DNA of 64,000 bases. It comes from Chryseobacterium sp. KLBC 52. Lineage in GTDB: Bacteria > Bacteroidota > Bacteroidia > Flavobacteriales > Weeksellaceae. Location of the stretch: positions 715 through 64,714 of the forward strand of contig NZ_QDFZ01000018.1 of the NCBI RefSeq assembly GCF_003347605.1, written 5' to 3'. This document shows positions 40,952 through 49,770 of the stretch, one piece after another. Every line of letters starts with the position of its first letter. The first letter of the stretch is position 1. The notes below the pieces were generated by a model. It searched no databases. It was not told the origin of the DNA and saw only the letters and a program-made list of their open reading frames with translations. Position numbers and translations under genes: made by a program.

Positions 40952-43921
40952 TTAAAAAGATACATTAAATCCAATTGTTACCACTCTGGCCGGAGTATAT
41001 CTGTTTGATGCAGTACCGTTGAATGCCTGAGCAGGTTCCAGTCCTTTTCTTGCTGTTTTACTCCACAAATTTTCACCAGACACAAGAATCCTTAATCCTG
41101 AAACTCCAAGCTGAGATAAAGTTTCCGGACTAAAGCTATAACTTAAAGTTGCTTGTCTGAATGTAAGAAAATCTGAGCTTACCAGCCATCTTGACGAAGC
41201 TGCATTTGAACTGGTATATGTTGATGTACTCAAAGCAGGGACATCAGTGATCTGCCCAGGCGTTGTCCATCTGTCGAGAATATCCGTACTTAAAGCTCCA
41301 CCCTGTGAGTAGCTGGACATCAGAGCAGCATAGTTGGAATCATACGTTTTTCCTCCTAACTGATAGGTAAACATTGCAGATAATGACCATTGTTTATAGG
41401 AAATTGTTGTTCCGAAACTTCCAAACAAATCAGGAATTGCTGTTCCGGAATAATCATACTTCGCTTTATTGAAATTGGTAGTAACCTTTTCGCCGTTCAC
41501 GGTTCTGATATCAGCAGCTGTTGTATTCGCATAGGCATCAGCTACCAGGAATAATGGAGAACCATCAGCCGGATCTACACCGTACCATTGTCTTAACCAA
41601 TAATCATACACTGAGTGCCCTACAGAAATCTTTTTAGTTCCGTTAATAATTTCCGTTATCCCGTTGGAAAGTTCTGTAATCTGGTTTTTAAGTGTTGATG
41701 CATTGGCATTGATATTCCAAACAAAATTTTGCGTTTTAATAACGTCTGCATTAATACTGAATTCAAAGCCACGATTATACATTGTCCCCACATTTCTACT
41801 GATCGTATTATCAGGAACTCCGGCAGAAACCGGAAGAGGAACCGGGAAAATAAGATCTTCAGTCACTCTGTTATAATATTCTACAGATCCTGTAATTCTA
41901 TTATTCAAAAATCCGAAATCAACCCCTACATCGGTTTGCTTGTTAGCCTCCCAGGTAATCGAAGGATCTGCCAGAAACCCAAATAAAATCCCGGGTTCCT
42001 GAGCATTATTATATCCTAAAGTATAAGTACTTTTATACATATAATAACTGTCTGTTCTGTCATTTCCTACTTCACCATAAGAACCTCTCAACTTTAATTC
42101 ACTGATAAGATTAGAATTACTTAAGAACTCTTCTCCTTTCAGTCTCCATCCCGCACCAATTGACCAGAATGAATCCCATCTTACATCTTTGGCAAATCTG
42201 GATGAACCATCCCAACGGATAGATCCTGAAAGCAGATATTTTGATTTGTAGTCATAGTTTAATCTTGAAAAGACACCTTCTTTTCTGTAATTGTCTGTAC
42301 GTGAAGTAAGCGTTGACGGAGTAACAAAGTTAACCAGCTCGTCATTATCATCTACGATCTGGCCTTTTTTATATCCATACAGGTACTCGTACATGAATTT
42401 ATAATTTTCATGCCCTAAAAGGAATTCAAAATTATGGTCTCCAAATTTTCTTTTATAATTCAGGAGCTGGTTCCAGGTAAAGGTTTGCTCTGTAAAGCTA
42501 TACTTTTCTGCCGAACCTCCGGGAGCAGCGTCACCAATAATTTTATTTCCGTAGGTACTTCTTCTGTTGTTTCTGATATCATACCCTGCGTTGGTAGACA
42601 AAGTAAGATAGGGATCTACTTTGATTTCTGCATAGGCTCTGGAAATAATATAATAATTTTTAGAGAGATCTTTGTTTAAAAGTGTTTCCTGGATTACATT
42701 TCTTCCAGCCGCTGCATCAGCGCCTCTGGCACTTCCTGCATCATACACAATATTCCCTGCCGCATCATAAAGGGTAGCGAATGTATTAGGATCATGAGCA
42801 TAGGGGCTATAGATCGGCCCCATCGTTCTTGTCCATCTGTATGGGTTGATATAAGCAGAATTGTTATCCACCCCTTCTACCGAATTGTTTCCATTGGAAG
42901 AGACTCCACTGATACTTGTTCCTAATTTCAGCCAGCTTTTAACCTGCGAATCTACTTTTAATCTCGCTGTAAATCTTTCAAAATCAGATTTGATAAGATA
43001 TCCGGTTTCGTTGGTATATCCTACGGAAGAAAAATATGTTGTAGTATTACTTCCTCCACTGTAATTCAATTCGTAGTTCTGTCTGAATCCTGTATTCATC
43101 AAAGGTTTCTGCCAGTCTAAATCTGTATATTTCAATTTAGCGTTTGGGTTTAATACTCCATCAATAACTAACTGATGAGGATCAACGTCAAATACATTCG
43201 TTTTTAGAACCCCTGGTCCGAATGCAGTATTTCCAGTAACCAAAACTATAGAAGCATAATTATTAGCAGCAGCGAGCCCTAATGAGGGATTAGATGCAAA
43301 TCTTCCATTTCTTAGTGACTCCCAAATAAGCGGATAATATTGGTAAACATTCACTCTGTCATATTCCGGGATCGATCTTCCTACCGCTCCGGTACTCATG
43401 CTGAAATTAAAAGAATCTTTTCCTTTTTTCCCGGATTTTGTAGTAATGAGAACCACACCATTAGCAGCTGCAGAACCATACAGAGAGGTAGAAGCAGCAT
43501 CTTTAAGGATATTGAATGATGCGATATCATTGGGATTAATTGCCGCAAGAGATCCGGTATATATAGTCCCGTCTACTACGTATAAAGGATTTGTTGTAAT
43601 TCCGTAAGAACCTATTCCACGGATCTGAATACTTGGCGAGCTTCCCGGCTGCCCTGTACCCGTACTTACTTTAACACCGGCACTGGCACCGTCCAGCGCC
43701 TGCCCGATACTTGTTATCGGACGGTCAGCAAATTGTTTTGCTTTAACTTCTGTATTGGAGCCAACCATTGTTTCTCTTTTCTGGCTTCCATAAGCAACCA
43801 CCACAATTTCATCAATCTTAGTATCCTGAGGTATGGTGTCACGTTTAGCCTTTTGGGCTTCTACCATGTGACCTCCTACAAAGAACAGCACAGCAGTACT
43901 TAATATTAATTTCATTTTCAT
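40952..43921 (-). CDS. SusC/RagA family TonB-linked outer-membrane protein
   Basis: A 989-residue TonB-dependent channel that imports nutrients bound by SusD. A signal peptide is followed by a short TonB-box-like region (KIDEIVVVAYGSQKRETMVGS), a plug domain with the RagA signature (IRGIGSYG, NPLYVVDGTIY, FNILKDAASTSLYGSAAANG) and a 22-strand barrel ending in a terminal aromatic strand (VVTIGFNVSF). The usual N-terminal carboxypeptidase-like CNA domain is absent, so this is a shorter SusC. Promoter at 43949-43982. Confidence 0.94.
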   Translation of the reverse strand: MKMKLILSTAVLFFVGGHMVEAQKAKRDTIPQDTKIDEIVVVAYGSQKRETMVGSNTEVKAKQFADRPITSIGQALDGASAGVKVSTGTGQPGSSPSIQIRGIGSYGITTNPLYVVDGTIYTGSLAAINPNDIASFNILKDAASTSLYGSAAANGVVLITTKSGKKGKDSFNFSMSTGAVGRSIPEYDRVNVYQYYPLIWESLRNGRFASNPSLGLAAANNYASIVLVTGNTAFGPGVLKTNVFDVDPHQLVIDGVLNPNAKLKYTDLDWQKPLMNTGFRQNYELNYSGGSNTTTYFSSVGYTNETGYLIKSDFERFTARLKVDSQVKSWLKLGTSISGVSSNGNNSVEGVDNNSAYINPYRWTRTMGPIYSPYAHDPNTFATLYDAAGNIVYDAGSARGADAAAGRNVIQETLLNKDLSKNYYIISRAYAEIKVDPYLTLSTNAGYDIRNNRRSTYGNKIIGDAAPGGSAEKYSFTEQTFTWNQLLNYKRKFGDHNFEFLLGHENYKFMYEYLYGYKKGQIVDDNDELVNFVTPSTLTSRTDNYRKEGVFSRLNYDYKSKYLLSGSIRWDGSSRFAKDVRWDSFWSIGAGWRLKGEEFLSNSNLISELKLRGSYGEVGNDRTDSYYMYKSTYTLGYNNAQEPGILFGFLADPSITWEANKQTDVGVDFGFLNNRITGSVEYYNRVTEDLIFPVPLPVSAGVPDNTISRNVGTMYNRGFEFSINADVIKTQNFVWNINANASTLKNQITELSNGITEIINGTKKISVGHSVYDYWLRQWYGVDPADGSPLFLVADAYANTTAADIRTVNGEKVTTNFNKAKYDYSGTAIPDLFGSFGTTISYKQWSLSAMFTYQLGGKTYDSNYAALMSSYSQGGALSTDILDRWTTPGQITDVPALSTSTYTSSNAASSRWLVSSDFLTFRQATLSYSFSPETLSQLGVSGLRILVSGENLWSKTARKGLEPAQAFNGTASNRYTPARVVTIGFNVSF

Positions 43922-43948
43922 ATTTAACACATTTTAACAGTATGAACG

Positions 43949-43982
43949 CAAATATATGTAATAAAAAATGATAAAAAACCAA
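43949..43982 (-). promoter_or_regulatory. Predicted promoter of susCD
   Basis: TTG (43980-43982), 23 bases, TATATTTG (43949-43956) on the minus strand, giving a short leader of about 20 bases before susC. Confidence 0.6.
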
Positions 43983-44289
43983 TAAAAAAGAACTTTAATT
44001 GAATTCAAAACAATTGATTAATAATTTTAATAAATTATTAATTATCAATTAAAAAAATAAGTTAAAATTCAATTATATGAGTTTAATAAAAATTAAACAA
44101 TTATTTAAAATAAGTTAAAACACTGTCGATAATATATTAAAATCAATATTTATTTATACTAAAAACATTAAAAACATACAATAAACTAATAATAATTCAA
44201 TTCCTAAACGCGAGTAAAATATACTATCATTTCTATTTTTTTAAAAAAATCAAACAAGCTGTATAAAAAGACAATAAGGCATAAAAAAA
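43983..44289. other. Extremely AT-rich intergenic region
   Basis: About 300 bases of nearly pure A and T upstream of the susC promoter. I see no gene and no clear structure. It could act as a curved or easily melted upstream region. Confidence 0.5.
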
Positions 44290-44313
44290 CCGTAGAAAAC
44301 AATTATTCTACGG
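44290..44313 (-). terminator. Intrinsic terminator of the crotonase gene
   Basis: CCGTAGAA pairs with TTCTACGG around 8 bases and is followed by a U run on the minus strand. Confidence 0.82.
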
Positions 44314-44362
44314 ATCACATCCGGATCAGAATCCAGTTATCTTCCAGCCATTAAAAAACAAA

Positions 44363-45127
44363 TTACTTTGCCCTTAGTCTTTCTTTAATGGACTCAATAT
44401 TTTTCTTTGCAGAATCTTCAAGAATAAGACTGGCACTCATATGAATTCTTGCCGGCATCAGCTCATTGAAGTGGTCAGTTCCTTCCCATGAAACTTTTTT
44501 AATTAGTGCTAGAGCATCGCTGCTTCTAGATGCTAAAGTCTGTAAAAACTTTTCTAACTTTTCATCCATTTCCGCAATAGTATCTGAAACGGAATGATAA
44601 ACATTATGCTGCTCAGCCCATTCTGCAGATCTGAAGTCTGCGTCTATTGCCATTGCCGAGAATTGTGACTTCCCTATTTTTCTTTCCACATAAGGCCCAA
44701 TTACAAAAGGTCCGATTCCAAGATTGATTTCAGTAAGTGCCAGCGCTGAATCTTTAGTAGCAAAACAATAATCTGCTCCGCAGGCAATTCCGACTCCTCC
44801 CCCGGTAGTTTTCCCCTGAACTCGTACCACTACGATTTTACCGCAGTTTCTCATTGCATTTAAAACTTTAGCGAAACCTCCGAAAAATTTCGTAGAAGCT
44901 TCCAGTTCCTCAATGGCTAAAAGCTCGTCAAAACTTGCTCCTGCACAAAACGCTTTCTCACCTGCACTTTTTACTAAAATAGCTTTCACCTCATCTTTTG
45001 CTCCTTCTTCAAGAATGGTTTCTGCAAGTTTTTCTAAAATTGCTCCCGGAAGAGAGTTGCTTTTGAGTGTTCCGAAACTGATTTCGGCAATATTATTTTT
45101 AATTTCTGATGCTACAAATTCGCTCAT
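44363..45127 (-). CDS. Enoyl-CoA hydratase/isomerase family protein
   Basis: A 254-residue crotonase-fold protein. The CoA-binding and oxyanion loop is GEKAFCAGASFDELLAIEE, and the second catalytic loop is RVQGKTTGGGVGIACGADYCFAT, with the expected glutamate region ALTEINLGIGPFVIGPYV. It could be a 2,3-dehydroadipyl-CoA or methylglutaconyl-CoA hydratase. It is monocistronic with its own terminator, and lies 5 kb from the paa operon, which itself has no obvious PaaF. Confidence 0.88.
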   Translation of the reverse strand: MSEFVASEIKNNIAEISFGTLKSNSLPGAILEKLAETILEEGAKDEVKAILVKSAGEKAFCAGASFDELLAIEELEASTKFFGGFAKVLNAMRNCGKIVVVRVQGKTTGGGVGIACGADYCFATKDSALALTEINLGIGPFVIGPYVERKIGKSQFSAMAIDADFRSAEWAEQHNVYHSVSDTIAEMDEKLEKFLQTLASRSSDALALIKKVSWEGTDHFNELMPARIHMSASLILEDSAKKNIESIKERLRAK

Positions 45128-45383
45128 TTTTCTTTTTATTGGATTCTTACAAAAATACGAAATACAGCTCGTTCAGAGAAACTTAAAGGACAAATTTTCT
45201 TTTGAAACCTGCATATTCCCTCACATTTATTACGTAGAAATACGGAGTTTTTAATTTGGTATTTTCTACTCTAGCACCACCCTGTTATTAATCGTTCCTT
45301 TGAACTGAGCATAAATAATCAAAAGGCGGATTCTGAAAAGCCTGCAAGAGAGTAAGAAATTTAAAAACAAAAAACATATTATC

Positions 45384-45935
45384 ATGGACGAGTACATTGG
45401 AATTGTAAAATTATTTGCAGGAAATTTCGCACCTAGAGGCTGGATGTTTTGCGACGGAAGTCTGATAAGCATTTCAAGAAATTCTGCCTTATTCTCTATT
45501 TTAGGAACAACTTATGGCGGAGACGGTATTACTACTTTCGCTCTCCCTAACTTAAAAGGACGAATGGCTTTAGGAGCAGGAAATGTAAATGCCAACCAGT
45601 TTTATCCTTTGGGAGTAGTGTCCGGAACTACACAAAATACACTTTTAGCATCCAATCTTCCAAGTGTAGGAGCAGGATTTCAGCTTAAGGTAGCCAATAA
45701 AAATGCCAATTCATCTACTCCCATGGCCACTTCAACAATCGCTATCTCAGGAACACAAGTGGGAAGAGATTTCAATGCAGTACCTAGTTTCGTGAATGAT
45801 GCTAACCCTGATACGATTATTAATAATCAAAGTATTGCCTTCATAGGACAAAATCTGCCTGTGAATAACATGCCACCATACCTGGGTTTAAATTATATCA
45901 TTTGTGTTGAAGGTATTTACCCACCAAGAGATTAA
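45384..45935 (+). CDS. Phage tail collar domain protein
   Basis: A 183-residue protein matching the tail collar (MdpB-like) family: MDEYIGIVKLFAGNFAPRGW, FCDGSLISISRNSALFSILGTTYGGDG and FALPNLKGRMALGAG, and the final PYLGLNYIICVEGIYPPRD. No signal peptide is seen. These proteins are widespread in Bacteroidetes outside prophages. No other phage genes lie near, so this is not evidence for a prophage. It is followed after 36 bases by a T9SS-sorted protein. Confidence 0.9.
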   Translation: MDEYIGIVKLFAGNFAPRGWMFCDGSLISISRNSALFSILGTTYGGDGITTFALPNLKGRMALGAGNVNANQFYPLGVVSGTTQNTLLASNLPSVGAGFQLKVANKNANSSTPMATSTIAISGTQVGRDFNAVPSFVNDANPDTIINNQSIAFIGQNLPVNNMPPYLGLNYIICVEGIYPPRD

Positions 45936-45971
45936 TATCTATACAATAACCTAACATTTAAAACAAATATC

Positions 45972-46793
45972 ATGAAAAGCACTACTTTTTTAACCATCTG
46001 TAGTCTGCTCATTTCAATTTTCTCATTCGGGCAGACCAGTACAGAACAATTTGAGACAGAATCGAACGGGAGTACAAGCTTCACCGATAACGGAGTCATT
46101 TTCAATATCATTTCACATGTAAGTGTTTTTGACATTCAGGGGAATTTCCCGGGAACCGGCTGGAGTGGAACATCAAATGATAACCGATACATTGATAACT
46201 CCAACGATACTCAATCTCCGCCATCATTCAGTATAAAGACTACTTCCAATTTATTTAAAGTAAACAGATTCTGGATGTATCTTTCTGCTTTGAACCTGGA
46301 TCTTAACGTAGCAGGAACACTTACTGTAACCGGAAAATTAAGCGGAGTAACAAAATTTACGCAAACAAAAACTACCGGATTTGCAACCAGCTTAGGCAGC
46401 ACCAATGGATATACTTTGATTGATCTCACCAACTTAAATGGTCAGAATTACTCAAACATTGTGATTGATGAGTTACAAATCACTGCAAACGGAGCTTTCC
46501 GATATGTAGGTTTTGATGCCTTTACCTGGGTAAAAGACAGTAATCTTGTATTGGGTACTTCGGAAACTAAAAGCATAAAAAAAGACCTGACTGTTTATCC
46601 TAATCCAACCAACGGACCTATTTCTATTACTACAGAAAAAGCCAGTGAAGCCAAAATCTACAACATGGATGGTAAAATGCTGAAAACTATACCAACTCAA
46701 AAGGGAAATAATGAAATCAATATTTCAGAGCTTCCAAAAGGAGTTTATATTATTAAAACAGCTACAGAATCTACCAAGATTATTAAAAACTAA
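45972..46793 (+). CDS. T9SS type A sorting domain-containing protein
   Basis: A 273-residue exported protein with a signal peptide (MKSTTFLTICSLLISIFSFGQ), a central beta-sandwich-like domain and a type A sorting domain at the end (LTVYPNPTNGPISITTEK, SELPKGVYIIKTATESTKI). It is a client of the SprA pathway. It probably shares a transcript with the tail-collar gene and ends at a strong terminator. Confidence 0.9.
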   Translation: MKSTTFLTICSLLISIFSFGQTSTEQFETESNGSTSFTDNGVIFNIISHVSVFDIQGNFPGTGWSGTSNDNRYIDNSNDTQSPPSFSIKTTSNLFKVNRFWMYLSALNLDLNVAGTLTVTGKLSGVTKFTQTKTTGFATSLGSTNGYTLIDLTNLNGQNYSNIVIDELQITANGAFRYVGFDAFTWVKDSNLVLGTSETKSIKKDLTVYPNPTNGPISITTEKASEAKIYNMDGKMLKTIPTQKGNNEINISELPKGVYIIKTATESTKIIKN

Positions 46794-46843
46794 TTGTAAG
46801 AAATTTCACAAGTTCCATATTCCCACAAAGATTCTAATTCATG

Positions 46844-46885
46844 AATGACAAATCCCTTTCGACGAAGGGATTTTGTCATTTTTTT
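46844..46885 (+). terminator. Intrinsic terminator overlapping the end of the glycosylase gene
   Basis: TGACA and AATCCCTT on the left pair with AAGGGATT and TGTCA on the right with one bulged T, followed by seven T. It ends the plus-strand unit and overlaps the last codons of the minus-strand gene at 46876. Confidence 0.85.
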
Positions 46886-47562
46886 AAGGCTAAAATGTAC
46901 TTGTCTATATAAAGCTGTTTTTCTTTCAATTTGTACTGCTGGATATATCTTGGATGTTCCAACACCGTCATTTTATCGAACAATTTTGCTTCTTTATTTA
47001 ATTTTGAAATAAAATCAGCATTCTTCTTACCCAGAATAAAAACCTCTGATGTATCGAGAGTAAGACTGATATGCTTTTTCAGAGATTCGACCATAAAGTC
47101 TTTTACAGCTTCGAAAAGTTTTTTATCATCATAGTAATTAGCATTAAGCCATCCGTTTTTTGTTTTCCTTACGATCGCAAGCGGAAATGGGGAATTGATA
47201 TAAATATCTTCATAAAAAAGATCAGCTCCACCATAGCCTTCGATCATATCGTACATAAATACGGAAGAAATTTCATGAGTACGGGCAGATTCCATTTTGA
47301 TTCCGCAGACACTTTCCAATCTTTTGGTATCGGTAAACGGAACTCCGGTTACTCCAGCCCCATGACGGCTTGGATTGATTCCAATGATAAATTTTCTTTG
47401 GGACGAATCATTATAATATTTATGATAAAACTTTTGCATTACCATTAATGTTTCAGGATTTTCCAGATACGGATTCAGAACATCAAAACCTTCAGGTAAA
47501 TTACCTGTATAGTTCAGGTTTTTATTGAACGTAATAACATGGTCTGCAAAAGTTGTATTCAT
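46876..47562 (-). CDS. SMUG2-type uracil-DNA glycosylase family protein (DUF4918)
   Basis: A 228-residue protein with the glycosylase loop GINPSRHGAGVTGVPFTDTKRL near residues 60-82 and the later FILGKKNADFISKLN and VLEHPRYIQQY, which match the DUF4918/SMUG2 branch of uracil-DNA glycosylases. It would remove uracil or a related damaged base from DNA. It follows the DUF4241 gene by 2 bases in the same operon. Confidence 0.85.
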   Translation of the reverse strand: MNTTFADHVITFNKNLNYTGNLPEGFDVLNPYLENPETLMVMQKFYHKYYNDSSQRKFIIGINPSRHGAGVTGVPFTDTKRLESVCGIKMESARTHEISSVFMYDMIEGYGGADLFYEDIYINSPFPLAIVRKTKNGWLNANYYDDKKLFEAVKDFMVESLKKHISLTLDTSEVFILGKKNADFISKLNKEAKLFDKMTVLEHPRYIQQYKLKEKQLYIDKYILALKK

Positions 47563-47564
47563 AT

Positions 47565-48335
47565 TTAGTTTTTAGAAAAAATAAAATTTTCAGGCTGATC
47601 GTTTTCATCATCATCTTCTTCATCATCGTCACTTAAAGCCAATTCAATATCAATAAATTGAATATATAAACCACATAGCTCTCCATTGTCATCATAAGCA
47701 AAATAAACAGGATAACTGCCGTCACCAAAGCCGCTGGCAAACATCGGAATCTGATAGCTGGTACCTGGAACCATCCAGTTGATCCAGTCTCCTGCTTCTC
47801 TCTGATTGTTAGGATAATCTTTATAGCTTTGTGAGAAAAGCCCTGCAAAATAATCGTCATAAACATTGTCGACATTTATTTCATCAACAAATTGATCTAC
47901 AAAAGGAAGCACTTCTTTATCTGCAATACAACCTAAACCGGCATCCACCTCAAAGCCAAAAAAATCTTCGTCAGTCACTCCTTCCAGTTCTTCAATTCCA
48001 ACCAATGCTTCTCTATAAATAACAGGTTTTTCTTTGGTAAATTCAACTTTTACTACAGCATATCTATCTCCCCAATCTTCAGACTTTACTACAGCAATAG
48101 AGACAGGAAAATTGCCTTTCGGAGCCTGAATAAAATAAGGCGATTGATTGGCATTCAGACATACCAATGGATCTCTTACCACCACTTTTCCGGAGGGAAG
48201 AGAAACATTTCCAATTTTCATGGTCTCCATTTTCAGCCCCATAATTTCATCAGAAGTAAAATAGGTTTCCAGATCTGTAGGGCAAACCAGAATATCCTTT
48301 ACTTCTTCCCATTTTTGCATCCAGTTTTCGTTCAT
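47565..48335 (-). CDS. DUF4241 domain-containing protein
   Basis: A 256-residue cytoplasmic protein. Segments such as SLPSGKVVVRDPLVCLN, YAVVKVEFTKEKPVIYREAL, FEVDAGLGCIAD and ASGFGDGSYPVYFAYDDNGELCGLYIQFIDIE match DUF4241. The C-terminus is a highly acidic tail (DDDEEDDDENDQPE). The function is unknown; some relatives appear in immunity or toxin contexts, but none is evident here. It is coupled to the glycosylase gene. Confidence 0.82.
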   Translation of the reverse strand: MNENWMQKWEEVKDILVCPTDLETYFTSDEIMGLKMETMKIGNVSLPSGKVVVRDPLVCLNANQSPYFIQAPKGNFPVSIAVVKSEDWGDRYAVVKVEFTKEKPVIYREALVGIEELEGVTDEDFFGFEVDAGLGCIADKEVLPFVDQFVDEINVDNVYDDYFAGLFSQSYKDYPNNQREAGDWINWMVPGTSYQIPMFASGFGDGSYPVYFAYDDNGELCGLYIQFIDIELALSDDDEEDDDENDQPENFIFSKN

Positions 48336-48569
48336 TGCTCTCGATTTTATGATTGAATTTTAAAATTAGTACTTTTTTGCAAGAGAAAGAAGAAGTTGAA
48401 ATTAAGAATCTCTTACAACTTAATTATTCACTTCAATAAATTGCTGATCAAAAAGAAACTGAATCATCATATTTTATCATCCCATTTCCAGGTTTTAATT
48501 CATATTATTTTTTTTATTAAATTCGTTTTCAATGAAATAGCAACTTCAGCCAACTAAAACTTTTAACCT

Positions 48570-49247
48570 ATGATCGGAATTATCATTGAGCTTATCATTT
48601 CATGGCTTCTCCTTAAGTTTATAGCAAAACAAGATCTTTCTGTTTTAGGATTCAAGCCTAACCCAACCAGGCTGGTTCATTGGAGTACTGGTTTTCTTTT
48701 GGCTGCTGCCATTTGCAGCCTTTATCATATCATGACAACATCCTTTATCAATAATAGCTGGATTTTGAATAAACAGTTAACATTCTCTGCTGCATTAATG
48801 AGCTCATGGTGGGTTATAAAATCTGTATTGTTTGAAGAATTACTTTTCAGAGGAGCATTGCTTTATCTTGCTATAGAAAAATGGGGAATGACAAAAGCCT
48901 GCCTTTTATCTGCTGCCTGCTTCGGAATCTATCATTGGTTTTCTTATAATGCATTCGGAAATCCTTTTCAAATGGGAATTATTTTTGGGATAACCGGCAT
49001 CTTTGGGTGGATGCTGGCCGTATCTTTTGCTAAAACTCAATCTCTATATCTTCCAACAGGTCTCCATCTGGGCTGGAATTTGTTTAATATTATTGTATTT
49101 TCAAACGGTCCGTTGGGCCAGCAAATCTTCATGAAAGCCAATATAAACCATCTGGAAGGAATTCCTTCACTGCTTATCTTTTTGTTTCAGATATTGGCTT
49201 TACCACTTTTAATGTATGGATATTTTAAAATTAGGAGCAGATCATAA
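48570..49247 (+). CDS. CPBP family intramembrane glutamic endopeptidase
   Basis: A 225-residue membrane protein with about six to seven membrane segments. The Abi/CPBP motifs are present: VLFEELLFRG with Glu89-Glu90 and Arg94, then FGIYHW and TGLHLGWN with the metal or catalytic histidines. CPBP proteases cleave peptides within the membrane, and some serve in bacteriocin self-immunity or peptide maturation. It is convergent with a bacteriocin-like gene only 58 bases away, across a shared terminator. Confidence 0.9.
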   Translation: MIGIIIELIISWLLLKFIAKQDLSVLGFKPNPTRLVHWSTGFLLAAAICSLYHIMTTSFINNSWILNKQLTFSAALMSSWWVIKSVLFEELLFRGALLYLAIEKWGMTKACLLSAACFGIYHWFSYNAFGNPFQMGIIFGITGIFGWMLAVSFAKTQSLYLPTGLHLGWNLFNIIVFSNGPLGQQIFMKANINHLEGIPSLLIFLFQILALPLLMYGYFKIRSRS

Positions 49248-49250
49248 AAA

Positions 49251-49282
49251 TAAAGCTGCAAACCATGGGACTTGCAGCTTTA
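49251..49282. terminator. Bidirectional terminator shared by convergent genes
   Basis: TAAAGCTGCAA pairs with TTGCAGCTTTA around 10 bases, with A and T rich flanks on both sides. Confidence 0.85.
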
Positions 49283-49305
49283 TGTATGTTTTAAGTTTAA
49301 AAAAT

Positions 49306-49467
49306 CTAAGAATCAGCACATATATAACATGCTCTGGCAATATCAGGCCATCTACCAGGAAGACAGCAGCTTCCGGGAGGACAAGGATTAAGGGCACAAG
49401 ACCAGTTTGGTCCAGAACCTTTAAGAGATCTCAACTCATGTCTTGAAAGTTTTTTTAAGTTTTTCAT
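49306..49467 (-). CDS. Bacteriocin-like six-cysteine peptide precursor
   Basis: A 53-codon gene. It has a leader typical of Chryseobacterium bacteriocin-like peptides (MKNLKKLSRHELRSLKGSG), with KGSG in place of a clean double glycine. The core carries six cysteines (24, 29, 34, 35, 47, 50) and several prolines and tryptophans (CPPGSCCLPG). Its promoter at 49523-49550 and the terminator at 49251-49282 support a real transcript. It is a plausible client of the C39 exporter at 19802-23468, with disulfides made by the VKOR fusion; that link is inferred. No modification enzyme lies next to it. It could instead be a modified peptide of another class. Confidence 0.82.
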   Translation of the reverse strand: MKNLKKLSRHELRSLKGSGPNWSCALNPCPPGSCCLPGRWPDIARACYICADS

Positions 49468-49522
49468 AGCGGTTTGTTTTGATGTTCTCTCCTACTCTAT
49501 ATGCTTTTCGGATTTCGCCTAT

Positions 49523-49550
49523 TAAAGTTAGTAATTTTAAACAAAAACAA
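49523..49550 (-). promoter_or_regulatory. Predicted promoter of the bacteriocin-like gene
   Basis: Minus-strand TTG (49548-49550), 17 bases, TAACTTTA (49523-49530), one mismatch from TAnnTTTG. The leader would be about 50 bases. Confidence 0.5.
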
Positions 49551-49589
49551 AATAACTAACTGAAATAAAATACATTACAACCAACCAAC

Positions 49590-49622
49590 ATCCTTGTCAA
49601 GGTTTAAAACCTTGACAAGGGT
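49590..49622. repeat. 33-bp palindrome, 3' side of RAYT 1
   Basis: A palindrome with inner arms CCTTGTCAAGGTTT and AAACCTTGACAAGG around one A (49592-49620), and one further pair plus a mismatch at the ends. It matches the element at 50298-50330 on the other side of the RAYT gene. Confidence 0.9.
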
Positions 49623-49638
49623 AAGCTGGACTTTTAAA

Positions 49639-49770
49639 CTAAAATTCGCCATCAAAATCAATGTCTCTTTGATGTGACAATACAAAATTTTCTTTATCAT
49701 CAAATAATTCAATAATCTCATCTCTTTTCAATAAAGTTTTTGATTTACTTAGAATGGTTTGATAGGAGGA
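49639..49770 (-). pseudogene. Out-of-frame C-terminal part of RAYT 1
   Basis: In the -1 frame past the RAYT stop, the minus strand reads FSSYQTILSKSKTLLKRDEI and continues through LFDDKENFVLSHQRDIDFDG to a stop at 49639-49641. This lines up with the end of the intact RAYT at 53885 (HSSYNSYLNPEKES, LNRKEIMQYFDS). So about 44 residues of the original protein lie after a frame break at the TTTT at 49770-49773. Confidence 0.75.

Noticed and set aside
45384..45935. Prophage indicated by the tail-collar protein
   Set aside because: No other phage genes; this family is common outside phages in Bacteroidetes.
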